DNA of 64,000 nucleotides, taken from NCBI GenBank assembly GCA_023630585.1, contig CM042566.1, positions 16,719,754 through 16,783,753 of the forward strand, given 5' to 3'. The position numbers and the translations under genes are program-made. The notes under the pieces are model-generated. The model saw nothing but the letters and a program-made list of their open reading frames with translations, was not told the origin of the DNA and did no database searches. Below are positions 25,088 to 34,100 of the stretch, piece after piece (the stretch's first letter is position 1; each line of letters opens with the position of its first letter). The stretch is from Cranoglanis bouderius. Taxonomy: Eukaryota; Chordata; Actinopteri; Siluriformes; Cranoglanididae.

Positions 25088-27367
25088 AACAAAATGTTTA
25101 CTAAAGCTATACATTTATTTACAATTAAACAGACTAAATTTCAAATTACGGTAACATATTTTACATCTATAATATAAATTGTACTATGTTTATAGTTCTA
25201 GTTTATAGTTCACTTATCAAATAACAGCATTATTACAATATACAAAACTATATTACTGTCAATATTACTGCCTACATCAGGGTTTTTCAACTCCAATCCT
25301 GCCCCCTCCCAGAACATTTAGACATCTCACTATTTAACACCAAAAAGCTGATGAGTTGAATTAGGTGTTTTAATTAGTGAATCATCTAAAACTTTCTGGG
25401 AGGATGGTGTCCCCAGGAATGGATTTGAAAACCCCTGGTCTACATATTATTAGACAAGTACATATGATGCATATTATTAGACAAGTACATATTGCATAAT
25501 AATGGTATTATGTGTCATTTTTTTAGATAAATAAATATTCTTAAGTAATAGCAGGCTACTCACCAATTGCTAGGTGCAGCCTGTGCCCAAAACACTGGAG
25601 TCTGGTCCATTTATTAATAGCAGTGGCGTTCACTATATTTGCTGCGTTATCTGTAGTGACACAGACTTGTTGCTCCTCCTTTAAACCCCAGGCAGTCAGC
25701 ATCTCTTTCAATCCTTGAGCAATCGCATCCCCAGTGTGATCTTGTGGAAAATAGGACGTTTACAAGCATCTGCTTTTGAGTTTAAACTCGTCATCAATGT
25801 AATGAACTGTTAGGCTCATATATGGTTCCACAGTTCTACTCGACCATAAATCAGTCGTGGTGGAATAAAACTCTATTTTTTGCAAATCTGATTCAATGCC
25901 TTCCCGGCATTTTGAATAAAGTGAAGGTAGTGCAACTTGAGAAAAATAATTGCGGGAGGGGATGACATATCTCTTATCCGGTGTGTTTGAGTTTTTTAAA
26001 CCCTGCGCTGCAAACTGTATTAATCGGCGCCATGTCTTTTGCAGTGAAATGCGTAATCGCTTCAGTTATCTCCATCTGCCTTCGGGAACCTGCCGGGTAC
26101 GGAGAAGCACAAAACAACCATTTCGTGATGGGCGTCTGTGTAGCAGTTCTCACATGACTTGGTGCTTTTTTCTTCACGTTAAGACACTCCTCGTGTTGCA
26201 CTCTGGTTGAATTTTAAATGATTGAATAAATTCGTGGTGTTGCTCGATGGTGCAGAAACAGTTGTTCGACATAACTTACACAGTATAACATGCTGCTCGA
26301 CATCCTCGCTAGTGAATCCAAAATAACTCCACACCACAGATGAAGCTTTTCTTTTTGGTTCTAATGCTTGATTCTGAGCAACACTTTGCAAGTTGTCGGA
26401 ATCGGAGGTTTCTTTATCTGCACACATGTTCACGAAATTAACATGACATAAGAGAGACATGAGGCAGTGGATAATCAGGTTGTTGATAAGGACACGCCTA
26501 CAGACTATTATTAAAAGTCATGATTCGCCTCTCACAACGTAACATGCTCTAAACACACCTCTTAAGCACGCAGAATAATGTAAGTGGACACTTTTTTTTT
26601 TTTTTTCTTTTTTTCCCCCCTCTAATCGCGGCTTTGTACGATTACGTAATCGTGGCATCCGTAATCGTAATCACAATTAGAAATTCGATTGATTGTGCAG
26701 CCCTAGCTTGTTCTGTCCGAGCTGCTCCAGCTGACTGTACATCTACAGCTGGTTGCTGGCGGGTGGTGCCGTTAGCATGTGCAGGTGAAAGTACAGGACA
26801 GGACTGAGTGACTCCAGAGCTAACTTGTAGTGCTCGGAGTCGCGCATAGCTTAGCTATGCCTTCATTGAATGCTGTACTCTGTTTTACTCAACATTCCCT
26901 TTCAGGTATCATCCTGTCAATTTGCAGACACATTTTCTGTTTCAGTATGATCCCGCTCTGTGGTATGCATTGTTTCTAGTGCAATGTTTTCTTCTGTTAA
27001 GGCCCTCAAGCTGTTATGATGCACTAAATAGCCATAATAATTTTATTATACTTAAGAAAATATTTCGGTCTTTTCTGCTACTCTCCCGTTTACTATGTTC
27101 TGAAAAGAACCAATTTAAAGCAAAACTTTCATTAAAATGATGTTCCTACATCAGAGGCTTTTATATAGCCTATTTATTAAACAATTATTTTGTTAGCTTA
27201 GAGTTTTTTTTTCAATTAATTGATTAATCAGATAAAAAAAAACCCAAACTTTCAATACCATTTTTTCATTTATTTAAAATAAAATCCACAAACTGAGTGT
27301 TACAAATATAAACTTCAGACTAACTTTACCTTAACACGCACATGCGCGCACACACACAAATAAATAA

Positions 27368-27431
<64 letters not shown>

Positions 27432-28144
27432 ACAAAAAGTGAGTACACCCCTCACATTGTTGTAAATATTTTATTATATCATTTCATGGGACAACACTGA
27501 AGAAATGACACTTTGCTACAATGTAAAGTAGTGAGTGTACAGCTTGTATAACAGTGTAAATTTGCTGTCCCCTCAAAATAACTCAACACACAGCCATTAA
27601 TGTCTAAACTACTGGCAACAAAAGTGAGTACACCCCTAAGTGAAAATGTCCAAATTGGGCCCAACGTGTCAATATTTTGTGTGGCCACCATTATTTTCCA
27701 GCACTGCCTTAACCCAGTTGGGCATGGAGTTCGCCAGAGCTTCACAGGTTGCCACTGGAGTCCTGTTGGAGATGTTAGAGACCTTACGCTCCTCCACCTT
27801 CCGTTTGAGGAAGCTGTGTAGCTGGTTCATCGAAAGTCCCTCCAACGAGACCTTCCAATGCTGTTTTCTTGGAAGGAGGTTGTTCCAACTCAGCTCTTGA
27901 TTTGTCTGTCTGGTCAAGAGGCTGCTCTGCTGCAGGGGGGTGGCCACTGGCATCTTCTTCGCTCTCATCCTGCACAGAGGAATAGCAGAAATTAAAAGAC
28001 TAAATAAAATCTAAGTACAGCAGTGACCGGGGTTTCACATAGTTATGAAGGCAAGATTTTAATATTATTTGTTATAATTTGTATAATTATACTTGCAAGA
28101 GTTACATTTGAACACATTTAGAAAATTATGCCATACTAATCAGC

Positions 28145-28178
<34 letters not shown>

Positions 28179-31100
28179 AAACTCCATGTATATATTTAAA
28201 GCAAGAGAGAGTAAAATAAATACAATACCTGGTTCTGTAACAGCAGACTTTCTCTTCAGTCTGTGGAATACATCCTCGCGCTGGTCTTTCTCTAGATGAG
28301 GCAGAGCCTGAAATCTGGGGTCTAATGCAGTGCACTCCAGCAGGTGATTGTACTCTGAAGTGTATCTGTCTGAAAGGTTGTTCAGTATAGCTCTCTTCAT
28401 GTTTCTCACAGTGAGGGAGACTTCTTCATCGTGTGCCATGTTATGCTCAATCATATGCTTTAAGGGCACAATGAGAGAAACAGGATTTTTTTTTTTGTCA
28501 CACAGCATAGTGGTGGCAGTTTTGAGTGGCTTCAGAAGCCTCACCAAGTCCTCCATCACGGAGGTCTGAGCCATCCAAAGTATCGATGTCACGGACATTT
28601 CGTCTAACGTCACAGCTGCTTGCTGTTCGAGATAGCGTTCAATCATATCCAGACTGCTGTTCCAGCGCATAGCAACATTGATGATTAACTTGTGTGCTGG
28701 AAACTCGAGTAGTATCTGTTTGGCTGTGAGCGCAGCTGTAGCTGTGGAGCTTCGGTGAAAGAAGGCAGCAATGCGCCTCACTCTGCCCAACAAACGGCTC
28801 ACATGGGGCACACTCAAACCCGCTTGGCAGGCTAAGTTCAAAGTGTGGGCAAAACACCTGACATGGGGGGCTAGCCCAGCCTCTCTGGCAGCAACATCCA
28901 TATTCCTCGCGTTGTCCGTGACGGCAGCAATGGCATTTTGAAGCCCCCATTCACTCACAGCTGATTTTAAAACTTCCGCAACATTAGCCCCAATGTGTTT
29001 CGAACATAGGGTGCGTTTGGAGAACAAAATTAACCATCTCCCACTCGCTGGTTATCACATGGGCTGTGTCTGTGAGATAACTCTGGGTAGCCCTTGAGGT
29101 CCTGCTGTTGGTTGTAACTGATGCACTATCTGCTTTTCTGAGGGTCTCAACTACCTTAGATTTTGTTTCCCTGTAAAGCGCTGGCATGACAGTCTGGCTA
29201 AAGTGGGGCGTGATGGGATAGTGTATTTGGGCTCCAATAGGTCATAGGTCCAATCGAGGTCACAGTATACAGCTTTAGTGACCCTGCTGTTTAAAACGTG
29301 TATCGCGATTCGTTTAATATCTCAACCAACTTTCAACTGGCTCGGAGTGCATCATTACATCCCTAACACTATCCATTTAGCACATCTTGTTGCTGTCACA
29401 GGATGAGCCTGTCCAATTGACAGGAATGTTTGGATGGCATGTGGACATTTAACATGAACGTCTTGGTCCACTGTGGACCACTGTGGAGTATTTGCTGAAC
29501 CGCCAGGTATGTGGCTTGGAAGGCTCTTAAACATGGCCCACATCCTAGGGCTACTGGATTCATCCATGCTGAATAACCAACAGGCTTGTGTTGATCTACC
29601 CATTTTTGACAGAGCACACATTTCATTTTCATCAGACTTCCTATCAGAAGTCTCTTCACTCGCTGTGGCTGAGTTAGAGCCCTTTGTTTTGAATTTCTCT
29701 GTTGCCAGGAGATTTCTGAATGGGCAGAAATAGGGTTGAGACTGTGTGAAGGAAACAGTTTTACTCATATTAGTACCTTCCTCAAGTTTTTTTTTTCCAG
29801 TTGGGCCATTTTTGCTCTCTCCTTCTTCAGTTGTTCTTGTAGAGATTTCACCATGGATTCAAAGTTCTCCATTTCACATTTGAGATGGTCCACTTCTTTC
29901 TGCAGTCTGAGTTGGGGCTTACACAGAATCCTTAATCCACTCATAGGCCTAAGAGACCATTAACCTTGTATTTTTCCCCAGTCTTTCTTCAGATCAAATT
30001 TACTCCAATTACCACCCTTCCCTCCTTTTAACATCAAACTTGCCATATATCTGACAGTTTGCAATTACTCTTTTCACATCTGTCTGTTAGTTTAGTGGCA
30101 TTGTCTTTTAGTATCTCTGGTGCCTCAGTGCCCTTTGGCCTGGTCGTGGGCTCTGCCCGTCTAATAGCAGGCCCTTTCTCACCGTCATCTGCCATTTCTA
30201 CAAGATATACTATAGTTCTTGTATATACAGTGGGTATAGAAAAGAATCCCCCCCCCCCTTTAAAATAATCACATTTTGTTGCTTTTCACCCTGAAATGAA
30301 GACTGACACAGTTTTTGTTTTGTCCAGCTGTATTTACTCAGTGAAACTTATAACATCCATGTGAAAGATATAACACCAAAATGTCAGAAAATTTTTAAAA
30401 AATAAAAATAAATTAAAACAGAGTTGGAAAAAGGATCACCCCAGTCTTTTGTTGAACCACCTTTTGCTTTAATTACAGCCTTTAGTCTGTTGGGATATGT
30501 CTCTACTAACTTTGCACATCTAGACTTTGCAATATTTACTCACTGCTCAAGTTCAGTTAAATTTGATGGTGACCATTTGTGGACTGCAGTCTTCAAGTCA
30601 TTCCACATTTTCAGTGGGGTTTAAGTCTGGGCTCTGACTAGGCCATGCAAGGATATTCACCTTTTTCTCCTTCAAACACTGTGTGGTCAGTTTTGCTGTG
30701 TGCTTTGGGTCATTGTCATGTTGGAAGGTAAACCTTCTTCCCATTGACAACTTTCTGGCAGAGGGCAGCAGATTTTCCTCAAGAATTTGATGGTATTTTG
30801 CCCCATCCATTTTTCCTATCCTGACGAGTGCTCCAGTCCCTGCTGCAGAGAAACACCCCCATAACAGGATATTACCACCTCTATAACACCTTTTTCCACG
30901 TGGCCTTCAAGAATAATCTTCAAGGTGCGTTTTGGCAAAGCTCAGTTGTGACTGCATGTAGCCTTTCTTGAGGAGTGGCTTTTTTCTTGCAACCCTCCCA
31001 TACAAGCCACATTTGTGGAGAATTTGTGCTATTGTCACATGGGCGCAATGACCACTCTGTTGTAAATTCCTTCAACTGCTTCAGAGTTGCTTGGTAGCCT

Positions 31101-34100
31101 CTCTGACCAGTTTCCTCCTGGCTCTTTCATCCAGTTTGGATGAAACTATGCAGAAAAGTACAGCAGCATACATATAAATAGTCTGCTCTAAAAGTATTGG
31201 AACAGCATGGCCAATTCTTTTCGTTTTTGTCCCCCTATATACTGAACACATTTGGGTTTGGGATAAAAAAAAAATTTAAAAAAAGATGAATGAGATAATA
31301 GATCAGAATTTCAGTGTTAATTTCTAGATATTTCCATCTAGATGATGGCACCATTTTATTTGAAACTACACAATTTTCAAGTGATCAAAAATATTGGTCC
31401 ATGTGACTGAGAAGTGTTTTTTGTTACCCAGTAGGGATGGGCGATATGGACTTAAAACTAGATCACAATATGTTCTGGTATTTATTGCGATAACGATATC
31501 AGTGACAATATAAAATATAGTACCGTTCACCACTGTTTTTGGCTACAAGTGATCGCTGCATGCAGTCTTGAGAGCCTCACGCCCGGTGCACACTGCACAC
31601 AGCGCAGGTGCAGCGCAGAAGCAGTACACAATTTGGGGGCGAGTGACGCGTGTACTTTCACACCAGCAGCGTTTCACATGGAGAAACTGCAGCACGCTTT
31701 GCAGAAGGTTTCTCGGTTTACATAATTAATTTCCTTGAAAAGCAAACCAAATATTATACAAAAGTTATTGTGAGTGGGTTGTTGAGGAGTTTTATTAACT
31801 TTATCATTATGCATTATAACATTTACATGGGGAGGAGCACGTCCACAATTCACGTGTGATGAAAAGTTTTGTTTTTTTTTTTTGCCAAAAATGCCAACAT
31901 ATCTTCTAGAATCTCTGAGAGTGCATCGAGCAGCATTATAATAGACAGGTGTATTTTTCTGTTTTAGCTACCTATAAATTTTATTGCTTTACCTCCAAGC
32001 CAAAAATAGCACTATTCTCATTCATGTAAAACATATGATTCTACAAATATATGCTTTTTTCTGTGCAATATATACTTTTTGTGTCTTTCAACTGTGTACT
32101 GGCGCTTTAATTCAGTGTGAGCAGCTGAGCAGCGCAGCAAAAAATAGGCTCGATGCAGAAACTCCTGCTTCGCTGCTGCTCCTGCGCTGCGCAGCCGCAC
32201 TGCTGCAGAGTCCGGTTTAAAAGCACTCATTCGTTCACATGCAGGCCGAAGAAAATGAGCACTGCTTCTGCTCTGCTGCAGCATCTGGTGTGAAACAGGC
32301 TTCAGAAACACAAACATTAATCTAAAAGTAAAACTTACCCATCATCAGATACGCTCCTAAAATATACCAATAGAGGGTATGCACGTGACATCACGGTAGC
32401 CGGAACTCGCCATGGTCACACGCACTGAGTGGCAAAAAAGACGCAATGAGCGGCAGCAGTAGTGTACAGTGTGAATTCCGTGAAAACACAGAAAAAACGC
32501 ATCTGACATGGGGGGGGAGGCTGTTGTGCAATCGACTGTGCTAAAAGATTCAACAAGAATTTGATGCTATCTTTTTACAGACTGCCAAAAAACCCGCATC
32601 CTCACTCCAGACGTAACTGCAAACATCAGCGCTGCTACATGCGAACATGTCTCTCCAAGTCCTGCCGTACATGTACAATGGCCTGTCAAAACTGTCCCTG
32701 TCTTCTCTGCAGCTATCCAATGTTTCAGTGGGGGCTCATTCATTCTCTGACTGTGTTTTACGTCACAAACATATAACGTTAGTAAGTGGAAGCAGTGTTC
32801 GCTACAAACAAACTAGGACTAGCTAGCTTACGGTTTACCAGATAAAATTATATAATAAAATAAAAATATTTGTACATAGCTGTCCACATACAACCAGAAT
32901 GTTGTATGTGCCAGAATGCAAAAAGGATATTTGCTATGGTCTCCCATATACCTCTATATAGGTTTACCCAGCTATAGTATACTTAAACCCAGAAATGGAT
33001 GTACAACCCCAATTCCAAAAAAGTTGGGATGCTGTGTAAAATGTAAATAAAAACCGAATGTAATGATTTGCAAATCTAATAAACCCATGTGTTACTCACA
33101 ATAGAACAGAAAACATATCAAATGTTTAAACTGAGGAAATGTACCATTTTAAGAAAAAAAAAGTAATTTTGAATTTCATGGCAGCAACATGTCTCAAAAA
33201 AGGTTGGGATGGGGGCAACAAAAGGCTGGAAAAGTAAGTGTTACTAAAAAGACACCGGGATGTTTTTTTTCAGCGTGTTAAATGGTCTGTTGAACGCCCT
33301 GTGTCTAAATCAATGGCTGTAAACGGGAGTGTTCACACCCATGTGTAAAACGCATGACATCAAAGCATTCAAATTTTTGGAACGCCTTGGGGTTTTTTGG
33401 GTTTTTTTGACGCTGTGTTAAAAACTGTCCGACCAATGAGATTTGCGCTTTTGTTCACGTGCCCGGAGCCGCTGAAGTTACATAAAAAAAAACATGACTT
33501 GGTGGCGCTCAAGCACAAAATTTTCTTGCCGAGCACACAGCGATACCTGAAGAAGAAGAAGATGCAAGCAAGATGTATGTTGAGCTGCTGGTGTCTGAAT
33601 GCCAAGAACTTTATGATAAACACCACAGTGACTACAAAAATATTGAAACCTCTTTACTGGCATCCACCTTTTTAGTGAGAGAGTGCATAAGTGACATACC
33701 CGAAATAAAATGCTCACTGCTAATAAATCCTTCTGCACACTGGAGCTAAAACCTCAAGTCGGGCCATATTCTAGTTCAAAACTGATGAGAACTTCATGAC
33801 TCATTTAATAAGCTTATGTTGTGGCTATTTTTTCACGACACTGAAATGCAAGCATACAGTGGATATAGAAAAGAATAGAATCTTTTAAAGAATCTTTTGC
33901 TGGATACAAAAAAATTTCAAAGGCTTTATCAATGCCTAGAAGCACAGTGAAGTCTATTATTAAGCCGTGGAAGGTATTTGGCACAACACAGACCCTCTGT
34001 GGATCAGGACATCGCTCCAGACTGGATGAAAGAGCCAGGACGAAACTGGTCAGAGAGGCTACCAAGAGGCCTACAGCAATTCTGAAGCAGTTGCAGGAAT

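Larger units (their letters stand above)
23811..26460 (-). pseudogene. hAT-Ac (ZBED1-like) transposase, several exons, one nonsense codon seen
   Basis: Pieces in 5' to 3' order on the minus strand. 26460-26200 encodes a BED zinc finger (CKLCRTTVSAPSSNTTNLFN). 26200-25560 encodes the N-terminal catalytic domain with CVTTDNAANIVNA and LQCFGHRLHLAIG. 25000-24380 encodes TRWGSKQAMIARVLEQQSA and the insertion domain. 24200-23811 encodes the hAT dimerisation domain (NPLVWWKEHKQFPALHKLAQ, then RVFSTGG). A TAA interrupts the catalytic part (complement of 25760-25762). Coding continuity is otherwise good, so the copy is recent but probably inactive. Splice sites flank the CA tract and the 24200-24380 gap. 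Confidence 0.85.
23341..26713 (-). mobile_element. hAT (Ac-like, ZBED type) transposon with perfect 8-bp target duplication
   Basis: The element proper is 23349-26705 (3357 bp). It starts TAGGGCTGCACGATTATGAC and ends with the complement of TAGGGCTGCACAATCAATCG. Identical GCTTGTTC duplications lie at 23341-23348 and 26706-26713. It carries a multi-exon transposase on the minus strand, a CA microsatellite and a small MITE. It inserted into a gag remnant of an endogenous retrovirus-like element. Confidence 0.93.
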
